Assembly (NCBI GenBank): GCA_018398805.1
Contig: JAGFBZ010000899.1
Coordinates: forward strand, 661,001-725,000
Source: Hirundichthys speculiger
Lineage: Eukaryota > Chordata > Actinopteri > Beloniformes > Exocoetidae
Direction of reading: 5' to 3'
Length of the DNA: 64,000 nt
The translations under genes and the position numbers were made by a program. This document shows, in pieces, positions 39,601 through 54,200 of this stretch. The notes beneath the pieces are model-generated. The model did no database searches. It worked only from the letters and a program-made list of their open reading frames with translations, and was not told the origin of the DNA. Each line of letters begins with the position of its first letter. Positions within the stretch are counted from its first letter, which is position 1.

Positions 39601-42600
39601 ACAAATGTAGAATTTTTAATATTACATATATACCAAAGTGAAAAGAATTTTCCATAGAGAAATATGATTTTTGATGACAGGTTTCCAATAAAGGATGTGA
39701 CCTTTGTGCTTCTGTTTTTCTTTACAGTTATGCACTGTCAGGAGCCACAGTGCAAAAAACATTTGCACTGTAATACACTTTATCATAAATATAGTGCTGC
39801 CTCGAATACCATTTTATGGGCTCAGAGCTTTGGCTGAAGATTGCAACAAATATTCAAAACTTTTCTTGCGGTGTGGGCAGAATCTGTGTTGTATGATGCT
39901 TTAAAAGAGTGTTGCAACACTGAACAAATGTGTCTCACTCAGAAAACACCAAAAGGGGGGTGATGCACATGCATGTAAGAGGTGTAGACACTTGGTCTTG
40001 TGCTTTGTTGTCAAAAGAAGCGTGAGTTTGCATGTGAGACCAACCGAGATGTGTGCAACAAACACGCGCCAGCTGGAAAATAACTACGATCGTGAAATAA
40101 GTCCTATTTTCTAGGAATAAATGCAATGGGGAAGTAGTTTATTTCTCAATTCGTCACCCAATTTAAAGTGTGCCACACAGCTGAGGTCACTGCTGTCATC
40201 CTCTTAACAGCTAAAATGAACTGCATTACTCCCGGTCACGTTTACGGCCACCGCCTGCCAATGAAAGAAAGCACTGAAACGGATTGTTTGCAAAAGCAGA
40301 CAAAAAAAAAAAAAAAAGAATAATTGGATAGGGAGTATCCCCCTAATGACCAAATAGTCCAATAGCCAATTATCCAGGGCAAGCCCTCCAAATGAGTGGT
40401 GATTGGCTAATGATAGATCGAAGGCCAACTAATCCAATGGGCAGTCAGGTTAGACATGATGCATTGACCATTTAACAAGCAGAGTCAAAATACAAGGCTG
40501 GACCTGAATACTTGGATATTTGTTCATTATGTGGACAGTTTCAATTTGGGTATCCAGATTTCTTTTTTCCCCCTTTGTCTTCAATACTGTCACTTGCTGG
40601 CAGGGGTGAATATCACCCACAGCAATGCCTCAGTCTGGTTCATCTGTTAAACAAGAGGGCGTGTCGGAGACCTTAGCTGTGTGGCACACCTTAAATTGAG
40701 TGATGACAAGTTGACAAATTATAAAGATTTTATTTTCCCCCAAATGTATCACCCCTGTTGCTTGGTCATATGGTGACGTGAACCTCACTCGTTGCGTGAA
40801 CATGAAATACACTGGTTCTGCATGTCATACAGCGCAATCCTTCACCAAATCAAATATTCATTGCAATCTTCTTACGAAATGCCAGAGCCCATAAGATGGT
40901 ATTTGGGCTAGCCCTACAAAATACAAGACTACATTCACTCCGCCTGGCTGATGTAACCTACATGTGAGTTTTTCAGGGCAGAAATCAATATTTTAATTCA
41001 GTTTGACAGATCAGAATGGTCAAGCTTTAGTTGTGTGACTTTGGCATATTGTCCTAGATTGAATATATCCAATATGAGGTCATGTGACACAAACAAGAAC
41101 GAAGCATCAGAATTTATGAGGTTGGCAGGGGCGAGACGGGAGACTGTTGTGGGATGAGAATGCATTTCTTGACAGGCACGCAGAACTCAGCATAACACGG
41201 GAAACATGGCAAAAAGGAAAGCGTCAATAGTCAGTGTTGAGACGTCACCATAGCGATGATTGCTTGACTTCTGAACTGTTTGTATCCTACCTCAACAACA
41301 CATGCTGAACAGTACTTGGTGCACACGCCTGATGTTTCAGAAGCCTGTTGCGTCCAACTCAAAGTTTGATACAAGACACTTGCAGCTATTGATATGGTCC
41401 ATCAAACCAAACCTTGAGCTAATTGGAGCTGAAATAGAATTGGACATTGTGGCTCATGGCATGAACATATCCCAAGTGAGAAGCACAGGGAAAACCCTTA
41501 GCATGGCTGAAAGCATCTGGTACTGGAAGCTGAAACAGCTGAGTTTAAATTTAGAGCAGGAGTAATCAGGCACAGGTGTGGATAACCAGCACAGCCAAAC
41601 TGGACGAGCAATCGGAGAACAGAGATAGGACAACGAGAAAATAATGTTTAGGGAATGAAGAGAAAACGTGACTCAGTTAATGGCCTGGGATGTCACATAC
41701 ATACATGATGCAAACTTACTTGCCTGATATTGTTACTGCTGGGCTCTTTGTCTGAGTATGTGAATCAAAGAGAGAAATAAATATTTCATTCCTTTGACAA
41801 TAGATCTATTTGGCATATCTCACTGCCCGCGGGTAGAAGGCATTAGCTCTAGCTACGTCAGTGTAACTACGGGTGTTCCTCAGGGATCAGTTCTGGGACC
41901 TCTTCAGTTTATTAATTATATGACCAGTAGGGCTGTAGTGATACACTAATCTTGCGATACAATACACGATATTCGGCTCACGATACGATATATATCAGTA
42001 TTCATCTTACAATACATTTACATCATTTTCCGAAAGATTTTGAAGGGACAAAGTGATTTTGGTGACATCTTGTGAGTGAAATGAATAAAAGATTTGTTGA
42101 GAAAAGTAGTTTCATTTATTTAAAAAGTGCAAATTGTTGCTTGCAAGCTTTTAATATTCTGTAGTTAATTTTTAGTGTACCTATACATGTGTAATATTTG
42201 ATGTGTCGTGCATGTATTGTATTATCTCTGCGGACCTAAGCTGCTGTCCATCTTGGCCACGACACTCCTGAATTTTAAATGCCAGGAGTTTGCTTCCTCA
42301 TTAAATAAAAGTGATAAAACAAATTCCAATTCCTGACATAAAGGGGTTGTACTCATCTAAACTATGCCTTTTTTTGCTTTCTTCTGTTGACTTTTCTCTG
42401 TTCATGCCAGTTCACGCCAAGAGAATTTTATAATGGGCTGTTTGCATAAAGTAAAGTGGACAATTTGTATTTGGTTCAGTTATGCTAAAGTAAGCACATA
42501 AATTATAAAAATAAAACATTTTTAAAGTATTCATATCTGCATGATACTTTTAATCAACTTCTTTTGTGCATTCACAAACTTTTAAGTGGTGGTGCAATCT

Positions 42601-45600
42601 GCTTCACCATTAATCCTTGGAGAAAAGCTTCACTGGCACTGCAGCAGTTCTAAACTTAACACTTGGTCAACTGTGAAAAATTAGGGATTTCAGTGGGACA
42701 ACGTTGATTATGTAAAATGATAAATCACCCTAGAGTAAGAGTCAACTACAGCCACTGGCTTCAGTTCAGCTAAAGTGCACTCTTCATAATTACGTGGGTC
42801 CTTACTGGACAGTGAAACTTCACTTAAGACTGTCATGATGACTTCCTGAATTAATTACTTTTTCACAAAGTGTATTTAAATCTGGAAACAATGGAGATAA
42901 CACTCTGATGTACTAATGGAGAATCTTTTAATGAGATGTTGTTGGTCAGACTAGTCGATAAAATATGGATTTTAACTGAATCATAACATGACACATATAT
43001 CACAAGCTGAGAACTAGATTGGAGGGCACTTTTGGAAGCCATTCAGCGCTACTTTGTTAGACTTATCTCCACATCTATACATCTCATTTATTAGACTGAT
43101 GACATATAGCAAAATAAAATGAAGCTTGCTGCACCATACATAACAGAGAAGGGTTACAAGCTGAAGTGGAATGTCGTTTAGCTCAGGTTTATCCTCTGAT
43201 GCTATAACATGGCCATAGTTGCTGTAGAAACCAAGTATAAATATGCACAATTGAGGAAAGTGGGGGAAACTGGTATGTGTCATTCAGTTAGCTAGCCATT
43301 TGTTTTCTTCTGGAATTCTTTAGACCTCAAAAAATGTAAAATGTTAGCTGGTGTCCTGGGTCTGCAAAGATAGTCTGGCCAGTCACAGTCATTCATTTAC
43401 TTCACAGAAGTTCTCTCTTGTGACATGAGTCTGATATCCTTTGCATTCACAGCCATTTCCACCAGGACAGAAGGTTTTGAACCAGTTAAAAAAAAGGTTG
43501 TACTGCAAAACTGACAGCAGTCATTCTCTGGTGATTCCTGCATGCCATTTAGGATGTGTTTTTCTGATACTTGTCTGGCTGTTGCTCCCTCACGCGCTTC
43601 ACTTTGTTGATAGGTTGTATGGCTACCCAGTAGCATTTAAAGACAGGTTTCTTCTGCATCTGTTGGCACTGTCCCCTGGAAATATTCCAGACAAATGTTT
43701 TGGAAAAAAAAGTGGAGAAACAAATTAGCGTGGCTGTACAGGCTTATGTAAACACACTATATATTTTTTTTGTTATACTTGCTATTTATTTGTTTCATGA
43801 TCCCTAAGAGAAATGCATCATTTTTATTCTTTTTTTTTTTTTGTATATTTAGTTTTTTTTTTTTTTTTTTTTTGCTTTATTTTTACTCTCAGAAAATTGA
43901 TCATTATCATTTTGGCTAAATACTTGTCTTCATTTTGTAAACTTCAGATAGTGTGCCAAGAGTATTTTACTTTGTCCTCCTGTTAATATGGTGTCTGAAA
44001 ATGAATTAAAGTAACTCTTGCAATCAAATTTTCTCTAATGCATCAAGCCCATTTTCCATCCTCCCTGTTGTTTTTGATTCACAGTACCCCTGATACTTAA
44101 CATCTAAATGGAAATCACCGACATCCATAAACACGTCTTCTCATGAAATGGGAAATGGAGGGGACTGATATCAGTAGATAAAAAGGACAGGGGATGGAAT
44201 GACTCTTCTATACCTCATTTACCAGCTAACCGCTTAGCGAGGCCATTGGCATTTCCGGGGTCAAGGGGGTAAAATGAATGCTCTTGATATTGTATGGTTA
44301 CTCATAAAAGGGAGACGAGTGACACACAGACACATGCACATTCTTACGCAGTCAGTGTGATTAATGCCAAAACCCGTGGGGCGACAGTCATGGGCCGTTG
44401 GCTCTGTCACAGCAGAACAAGAGAGAAATAACTTAATGGATGTGGATATTGAGCAACAGACATTAACACGGAGGCCAAAATAACAGGAAGTCAGCCTTGA
44501 CCTCTGGGGCGAGGTGGGGGGTGGTGTTGGTGGGGGAGGTTGATGGTTCTCCATCTTGATTTACAAGAAAGTTTAGTTCCACAAATGATGCAGACCATCT
44601 TAGTTGTGGGAAATTTGTCATTAATTTGACAAAGTAAGATCTGTTACTCCCATAAAAGAGGGAAAAAGATGGTATGGGACACGTACAAACGATACATCAC
44701 TTTGAAAAAGAGCTTCTTATGTAACAAGTTTTGGCCCCCCCCCTTTTCTTTAGCTTTTCATTGCATTCATCACTTTCTATCTCATGTTATCTTTATCTCT
44801 GTCCACTCTGCACTACTGGAAGTGATTACATTGCCTGAACAGAGTTCTTTCATTAGTGCTGCCTCTAAATCAGGGACATCCGGTTAGTGTGCCTTATTTG
44901 GGAGCTCCTATTAACCCCTTCCTATACTTTACACCACATCCCCCCTCTTTGATGGGTTTTGGCCGTCTGGGTAAACAGATCAAATACATCATAAAAGCTA
45001 GTAGAGCAGGATGTCATGCAGCATTGGCTTGCTAAATTAGCTGTTTCTGTCATGTTATCACACTTCAACACCAGCTGCTTTTTGGGTGATTCAGGCTTGC
45101 ATTAAGGCATATATTCACTATACGCCCGATGTGTTTATTTAATGCTTATGTGCCTGACAGACTAGACTAAGTATGAGCTCATTCCATAATTCATTCCATT
45201 TCCATTTAGCAAGTAGGTGAAGGCTAGGATATAAGACCTAAATCCAGACTAGGGATCATGTCAGTCATGGTTGCTATTGACTGTAATGCCACATAACTCC
45301 CTTAATTCTCCAGTCACACTCTTTCATCTCTTTCTGGCACAATTAGAGGGATGGACCAGAACTAGGGAGGCACAGATTTCTTGGCCTGTGCCTGGAATTG
45401 ACCAATTTGAAGCCTAACACACTGTGACTGATGACCGGCAGCTCAGGTCCTCAGAAATCCAGTGTTTTTTGGTTATGTGAACACATGGCTATGTCAATGC
45501 ATGTTAGAGGACGAATAAAGTGCAAATAAAGTTTTTTTTTTTAAAAAAAGAAAAAGTTTTGACATCAAGGTGCGGTAGGTATGTAGCCTGATGTTGCGTA

Positions 45601-48600
45601 TGAGCATCACTACCCAGTAATATAAACGGTAAAAACAGATACCTCTGAAACAGGTCACTTATTTGAGTTGGGCTTTGTGCTTTATGATATAAATAAAGAC
45701 TCCATCGTTCAGTAGTTGTGATTATCAAGGTGCATCATAGGAACAGTTAGAATTACTCACCTCAGGTCTAAAACAATGTACATGACACCAGAATAAATGT
45801 ACTTTTGTGTCTTATCCACACATCCACCAGTAGACTCCCGTGACTCTGAACGGTATTGAAAACAGGTGTAGAGGATTGATGATGGATATATGGAAGGATG
45901 GATGGATGGATAGATGATATATGGAAGGATGGATGGATGGATAAATGGATATATGGATGGATGGATGGATGGATGGATGGAAGTGATGCATGGCATAAGA
46001 TACAACACTCAAATGTATGACTTCAGAACAAAAGAATAAATAATCTTTACATATTTTCATACTTTTTACAGCAGAGCCTTCTCTTTGACACATTGCAAAC
46101 ATCTTAAGACAAGACAAATCACATGGTTTGCATCACATTCAAACAAGAGATGAGGTCAAAAAAAAAGTTTTTTTTAAATGTGACTGGTGAAATTCAGTCC
46201 AGTCCAAAAAAATCTGAAGTCGAATTTACAGAAGTGATTAATACTGAAAGTCAGAGCAGTACTTAATCTATAAGCCAAAGAGAACACAAAGTATTCTCAG
46301 CAGCTGTGTAGCCTTAAGAAAGCTATCTATCAGTGAGGCTGAAAAAAAAAGCTTCACTTTGCTGGGGAGCACTGGACTCTGGACCAACGGGAAAAGATAA
46401 TTTGGACTGATGAGTCAAATAATTATCCTGTTCCAGAGCGTTAGGTGCATCAGGGTAAGAAAAATGACAGATGAAATGATGATGTAGTCACTACAGTGCG
46501 AACGTGGAGAGGCAATGTAATTCAGGATTGCTTCAGTTGATCAGGCCTAAATGCGGCATTATAATGCCCCCAAAAAAGTTTAATCAGAGATCAACCCATA
46601 CTTACTGAATGACCTTGTTTTTCCATCGCTAGACTTTATTTTTTTTACTGATGGTGCGAGCATATTCCAGGATGAAAGTAGCAGGATTCATCAGGGTTTA
46701 ATATAGATGTATATGTATATAAAAATAGTTCATGGAGAATGTAAACATCATTTTCACACATGCACTAGCCAGCACAGCCAGTCCAGATGTTAACCCCATT
46801 GATAATCTTTGGGATGTGCTGGGGGAGACCTTATGCAGCAGTCCAACTCTCCATCACAATACAAGGTCTTGATGAAAATGAATGCAATTATGGCCAGAAA
46901 TAAATGTTTTTCAAGGCTTGAATCAAGGCAACTGGACTCATTTTTTTAGCTCCTGGAGGCATTTCACCTCCTCTCCAAAATACTTTGTCAATTTAAACTA
47001 ACTGGTTGGGATATTTGAGCAATAAGCTGTAGGACATGTAAATCACTCCCATCACTCTTGTTGGTTGTTCTCTAAAGTCTATGTTTTAAAGACCCATTAG
47101 AAAGTTTTGAAAAGACTAACAACCCAGAGAGACCTTTCTCATATGTGTACTTTTAAAAAATAGAATAGAAAATCTCAATCAGTGCATCTCTAGCCAGGAC
47201 AGAGATAAAAAAATAAATAAATTAACACCTGGCCTTTTATAACATAAACTCTAAGGATTTTTTTTTTTTTTTTTTCATTTTATAAAAGAGTAAGTTTGCA
47301 GAAGTATATTTTGTTTCTGGCAATATCATAGTTGGAGTTCGAGTTCAAGTTCGAGTTAGATTTAGAGCGCATGCTCATACTCTCTTTAATCTCACACAAT
47401 AGAACACACACGTTTCACCCAGGTCAAAAACCAAGCATTTATAACCAACCTCACCCATGACCGCACAGCCTGGGCTTGATTAATTCAGTCTCCAGAGACA
47501 TGGATCCCCAGGTTAAACAGCAGCCTCATTCCAGAGAACCGAGTGAGCGGGCTTGATGGATGACTGCAGTTCGGTGTCCTGACACATTTGATAAACGTGG
47601 AGCGGGGGATCTGTTTTTAAACAATGTAGTCCTACCCACACATTTAACATCCGTACTCAGAAAGCAGGGAAAAGCTTTCAGAATGATTAATGCCAAATTT
47701 AGCTGTCTGCAGACAAGGGATCTGTAATATTGCAGGGTTTATCTATCAGTTATTTGATAGCTTTCTAGCTCCCTCCCTATACAGGTTTCATTCACTGGTT
47801 GTTTGTGTCAAAATATGACAGGATTATTACAGGCAGGCTCAAAATCTTCCAATACTTGACATTTGATGAATTACTTTCAAATGCAGGAAGTTCTGTATTT
47901 ATGTTGGAGCGAGAAATTAGTCAATAAAATGTGATTAAAATGCTGATGTTATTTAACCATTTGCACATGGTCTCTTTCAGCCTCAAGTCAGACATGCGAA
48001 CCAAAGGAGGTTAAAGACAGCCCATCTATGTACCTGAATGAGATGTCAATTGGCTGCTGGACCAATTTTGTCAGAGACGACAACGTAGAGGTCCACATCA
48101 TGAATCTGGACTTTAGCATGGTAAGTATGCTGAAGCTGTACAAATGAGATGCTGAGGTACTTATACTGAATAGTAGGACTGGAGTGATAAGTTAACTTAA
48201 ATGATTATGTCTATTAAATAAAAGAAAATATATTATTTGTTGACGCAGCATATAAAGTCTGATAAATGTCATGAACAATTAGGTCTTTTCCAGTTACAGG
48301 TAAATACTAATTTCCTATTGGGGACAGCATAGCTTGCACTGTTCACTACAGTATGCAAGTAGTGTTGCCAGACAACTTTTCAGCTGTCTGTGTGGCGCTT
48401 GTGATCATCGGCTGGCGATGGCCAGTTAAGTCATCCATCTTCTACCCATGTCTCCCACGGTCCGTGCACCGGTGGTGAGCTGCCTGTGTGAGCTATAATA
48501 AACAGCTGTCATTTCACGGCAGGACTACGGTGAGGCACGTGGAGGGCACGATGGAAAATAAAATCGCTGACTCGTTGACTTTTTTAAACATAAGCAACAG

Positions 48601-51150
48601 ATTAGTTGTCAATGAAAATAACTATTATCTGCATCCATACTAAATGGGCAGATGTGAGATGTGGGCAAAGGGAGAGAATATAAATCCTGCTGTACTACAC
48701 TTTTAATGGAAGTATTACATTTACGTACAACTCACTTAAGCTGGGCACCCCCATTAAAATTCCCAGAGGAGCTAATGATTGCACTGCTAATGTTAGCATT
48801 TCTCAACTACAGCAGAGGTTTTAAAATTAAACAATCCAACAGTTGTTACCACAGCTGTCTGTAAACCACGTCTTATTGGTCATGTAAGTCCAATCTTCTA
48901 TTGTGAGACTTTGGCACGTTGGTCTTTAATCACACTTTTTAGGTGATAAGACAGTATGTGATGTCCAGTCATGCTGAAAAGACAGAGGCAGTGCACACAT
49001 GTTCACCTTGGACTTCACCTTTCTTTTCATGAATTGTGTGATACAGAGACAAGAAAACATTTTGGAATGTAATGCAGAATTTTATTCCGCTTGCATGGAC
49101 ACAGGCCCGTCCTAGTCCATGTCAGTGTGGCACAGCATTTTAGTTTTTGTAAAGCCACCTGTGCAAACAGACAAAACATATTGAATGTATTCAACAGTGA
49201 CAGTGTCACGATTGTCAGAAGAATTCATGGTTTTTAAAACATCAAATTGGAACTATGCACATAAAAATGAAGGCAGTTCTTTGCAGGCAAACACTAAAAC
49301 TAAGGAAAAGCACTTAGTTACCACACAGAAATACACGCATCAGTGCACAGCCACCCACTCCTCTTCCCCACTCTTGTTCTCTCTACACTGAGAACTGAAC
49401 TGACATAAATGCCTTCTGGAACATTTATTTTGTCTTTGTGCATGTGCGCATGCACAAACACATAGACACTTGTACAAGCATGCGCATGTGTGTTTTTTTT
49501 TTTTTGCAAGTTTGTTCCAGTCCACAGTGGTTTTTAATGAAAGGGGCGCTTATAAATTTAATTCAGATACTCTAATCATTCGAGCAATGTTGAGCAAAGC
49601 TTTATAAATGTTGGAGAGCCAGTATTTATCAGAAAAATACCTGATATCTCAGAACTGGAATTTGCAAGAGTGGAATTAAAAACAAAACCTAAAGTTTAAA
49701 GCTAATCACAGTGAATTAATTTGCTTATTAATGTCATAGTTTTTTGGGACATGTACGCACCTCTACAAATCAAAGTTCCAAAAGAACAAACAAAAGATCG
49801 TCCAAGCTGATGGCAGCAACAAGTTCAAAAGTCAGTGTCTGTGATGGTATAGGGTTGCATCTGGCCATTTGATGAGTCATTTCCACTTCTGTCATGACAT
49901 TGTCAACGCAGAAAAGCACACTGACATTTTAGAGCAACAGTAACATATGCTGCCTTCAAGAATTAATTTCTCATGGCTTTCCTTTTCCCTTTCTTTCCAG
50001 AAATATTAAATACGAAGCAACCTAAAGTGTCTAGGTCTTACATGAGTTAATAAATGTAGCTCCCATGACCCTGCATTTATCTTGATCAACCTTGATCGTT
50101 TTCTCAAATCCTACAAGTCCAATATTCCAATATTACTTTTCTTCTGTAATTTATATGAACTGAATTTAGATAAGTCTGTTTTAGCTTAGTTCCTGGCTTC
50201 CCAATGTTCTCTGCACTAAAGTTTCAATATATAAAATATCCAGTGAGCGGCAGTTCTGTGGGCGTATATATGCCTTGTTGATGCCAGAGGTCAGAGGAGA
50301 ACGGCCAGACTGGTTCGAGCTGATAGAAAGGCAACTGTAACTCAAATAACCACTTTTTACAACCGAGGTATGCAGAAGAGCGTCTCTGAACGCACAACAG
50401 GTCCAACCTTGATGCGGATGGGCTACAGCAGCGGAAGACTACACCGGGAAACAGGAAACTGAGGCTACAATTCATACAGGCTCACCAAAATTGGACAATA
50501 GAAGATTGGAAAAACGTTGCCTGTCTGATGACTCTGGATTTCTGCTGTGACATTTGGATGGTGGGGTCAGAATTTGGCGTCAACAACATGAAAGCATGGA
50601 TCCATCCTGCCTTTTATCAACGGTTCAGGCTGCTGCTGGTGGTGGTAATGGTGTGGGGGATCATTTCCTGGCACACTTTGGGCCCATTAGTACCAATTGA
50701 GCTTTGTGTCAACACCACAGCCTACCTGAGTATTGTTGCTGACCGTCTCCATCCCTTTATGACCAGAGTGTACCATCTTCTGATGGCTACTTCTAGCAGG
50801 ATAACGCGCCATGTCATCTCAGACTGGTTTCTTGAACATGACAATGAGTTCACTGTACTCAAATGGTCTCCACGGTCACCAGATCTCAACCCAATAGAGC
50901 ACCTTTGGGATGTGGTGGAATGGGAGATTTGCATCATGGATGTGCAGCCGACAAATCTGCAGAAACTGTGTGATGCTGTCATGTCAATGTGGGCCAAACT
51001 CTCTGAGGAATGTTTCCAGTACCTTGTTGAATATATGCCATGATGGATTAAGGCAGTTCTGAAGGCAAAAGGGGGTCCAACCTGGTACTAGCAAGGTGGA
51101 CCTGATAACCTAATAAAGTGATAAAGTGACCGATGAGTGTGTGTATGTAT

Positions 51151-51216
<66 letters not shown>

Positions 51217-54200
51217 TTAGATGTGCTTTATTCATCCCCCGAGGGGGAGATTCAGAATCTCATCAGCTCATCAATAACATAATTAATAATTTAAACAGAA
51301 TGAAAAAGAAGAATTATAAAGTCTAATTGCTGCACGAACAAATGAACTCCTAAATCTCTCCGTCCTGCAGCAAAGAGAGAGAAGACGATGGGAATTACTG
51401 CTCCTTTGATCCTCAGATGTGTCATAACTGCAGAGATCTACAGCTAAGGTGGGAGAGTCTGTCCATAGGACAACAATCAGTCGTACACTGCACAAATCTG
51501 GCCTTTATGGAAGAGTGGCAAGAAGAAAGACATTTCTCAAAGGTATCCATAAAAAGTCTGGTTTAAAGTTTGCCACAAGCCACCTGGGAGACACATCAAA
51601 CATGTGGAAGAAGGAGCTCTGGTCAGATGAAACCAAAATCAAACTTTTTGGCCACAATGCAAAACGATATGTTTGGCATAAAAGCAACACAGCTCATCAC
51701 CCTGAACACATGACACAGTTTTCTGAGGCGACAGGGGCTAATAATCATAAATTTGATAAATGTTAAAAACTGGTAAAAAAAAAAAAAAAACGACAATGGC
51801 AACGCCGCAGCCAACCCCCCAGTACCCGCTGCACACGAGGCTGAAAATACTCACACTTTTCCTGGGTGGGACCACCCAGGCCGGAGTATTCACGCCAAAC
51901 GGGTACAGGTTGCTGCGCTTCAGGCTAGATCCTTCCTGGCTCCGGGTCCCAACGGCCACCACGTCTGTGGGTGGACAGCGGGCCGTCCGGGTCCTCTTCG
52001 CATCTCCTGGGTGGAGCACTTTGCTCGCTGGCAACTCCTGCCAGCATCCTCCCTCTAGCACCCTCCTGCCGGCTGCTAGCCGGTTAGCCCGCCGGCTGGC
52101 CTGCCGGCTCTGGCTCTCAGCTGGCTGTCGCTGGCTTACTCGGCCCTCTCAGGCTCCGGTGACCCCCTCGCTTGGGTGTGGCTGGGCCCTTTATTCCTTC
52201 CTCACCTGCCCACACCTGCTGCTCATTAGTCAATCTGGGGGAGTTTACTTGGTTGCTGCCTCTAGGGGAAGACAGACACTGTATACACAAGAATAAAATA
52301 ACTCTAAAAACAAATAAAAACATGCAAGCAAAAATTAAAAAAAAACACACACCACCCCCACTGTCAAACGTGATGATGGCAGCATCATGGTTTGCGGCTG
52401 CTTTTCTTCAGCAGGGACAGGGAAGATGGTTAAAATTGATGGGAAGATGGATGGAGCCAAAAACAGGACCATTCTGGAAGAAAACCTGTTGGAGTCTGGA
52501 AAAGACCTGAGATGGAAGATTTATTTTCCAACAGGACAATGATCCAAAACATAAAGACAAATCTACAATGGAACGGTTCACAAATAAACATATACAGGTG
52601 TTAGAACGGCCAAGTCAAAGTCCAGACCTGTACCCAATCGAGAATCTGTGGAAATAGCTGAAGACTGCTGTTCACAAACGCTCTCCATCCAACCTCACTG
52701 AGTTTGAGCTTTTTTGCAGGAAGAATGGGCAAGAATTTCAGTCACTGGATGTGTTAAAACTGATAGAGACGAACCCCAAGAGACTTGCAGCTGCAATTGC
52801 AGCAAAAGGTGGCACTACAAAGTATTAACGCAAGGGGGCCAAATAATATTACATGCCCCACTTTTTCAGTTTTTCATTTGTTAAAAAAGTTTAAAATATC
52901 AAATAAATTCCGTTCCACTTGACGATTGTGTCCCACTTGTTGATTTTTTGACAAAAAAATTGACATTTTATATATTTATGTATGAAAACCAGGGCAGCAC
53001 AGTGGCTTGATGGTTAACACTGTTGCCTCACAGCAAGACGGTTCCTGGTTTGAACCTCAGTTTGAACCTTTCTGTGTGGTTGAACTCGCATGTTCTCCCC
53101 CTGCTTGCGTGGGTTTCCTCCGGGTACTCCGGCTTCTTCCCACAGTCCAAAGACATGAATGTCACGTTAATTGGTGGTTCTAAATTGCCCGTACGAGTGA
53201 TTGTGAGTGTGTATGGTTGTTCATCTATGTGTGGCCCTGCGATGGACTGGCAGGGTGGACGCCTGCCTTTCGGAAGAGAGCTGGGATAGATTGCAGCAGA
53301 TACCTGTGACCCTGCAGAGGATTAAACGGGCATAGATAATAGATGAATGAATGGATGGAGATGGATGAAGCCTGAAATGTTGCAAAAGGTTGAAAAGTTC
53401 AAGGGGGCCAAATACTTTCGCAAGGCACTGAATATAAAATATATATATATATATATATATATGTGTAAGAACTGTGTAAGAACAGAATGCAAGTTTGCAA
53501 CAAAACGGCAATTATTGTTCTAACTGTGATATTTACCAAAGTCAAAATAAATGGCTATTTTATGCCTCTTACGAGACCCAAAAATGTTATTTGAATTAAG
53601 TGTACTGTTAGTGTATGGAAGGTTTATAATAATAACTGTTTGCACTGGCATCTCCTACCAGTCACCGCCACCTTGTGATCAGTCCGTACAAGTCGACCAC
53701 CGATAGTCACGGCCTTTGCTTCCATCGAACCTGACGAGGAGTAGTTTATTCTGATTTAGGCTGATTCCTCTAAATGATGACATTAATTGCCATTTTGCTG
53801 CAAATACATATTCCATTCGAACTCAAAACTGCTGTTCTTCATATAGTTTGGTTTATACTCCTTACCATTAATAATAGACCCAAGGTTAGGGTTAGGAATA
53901 TTCTTTTAAGCAGTCACCAGAAATGACGGTATGATGATGATGTCTCAAACTTGGACGATGTAACATCTCCAAATTTGGCTGCATTTTAAATAATTCCTTT
54001 TTTCTCTAAACAAACACATTCCATGAGCGAGAGTTCTCGAGAGTTTTGGGTCATTTTGATTTTCAGACTGTACTTCAGGAGATGGCAGTGAACACAAACT
54101 TCAGAAAACTTTTTAATCTATATGCTGTTATTGCTTTGCTAAACCCATTTTTCACTGCCCAGCATTGTCGGTCAGCTCACATTATTCATCTCTTTATCAG

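Larger units (their letters stand above)
51449..53432 (+). mobile_element. Tc1-like transposon, 5'-truncated, split by two nested insertions
   Basis: Transposase segment 1 (51449-51710) reads [20 protein letters not shown] then [12 protein letters not shown] (first catalytic Asp) and NTAHHPEH. After an unrelated insert it resumes at about 52351 with [19 protein letters not shown] text, the second catalytic region, and a decayed third region near 52610-52650 ([11 protein letters not shown]). After AAGGGGGCCAAATAATATT (52842 on) its 3' non-coding part is again interrupted (52991-53366) and ends with CAAGGGGGCCAAATACTTTCG then CAAGGCACTG (53400-53430), the family's terminal repeat. The 5' terminal repeat is missing. 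Dead. Confidence 0.82.

Noticed and set aside
45757..46117. Ser-Ile-His-Pro repeat open frames
   Set aside because: Translations of the GATG tetranucleotide repeat.
50528..51043. 171-residue open frame as a host gene
   Set aside because: It is Tc1 transposase ([10 protein letters not shown] motif) inside a transposon with typical 3' end, upstream part broken.
53884..53897. Telomere-like GGTTAGGGTTAGG
   Set aside because: Only two units; expected by chance and not an interstitial telomere array.
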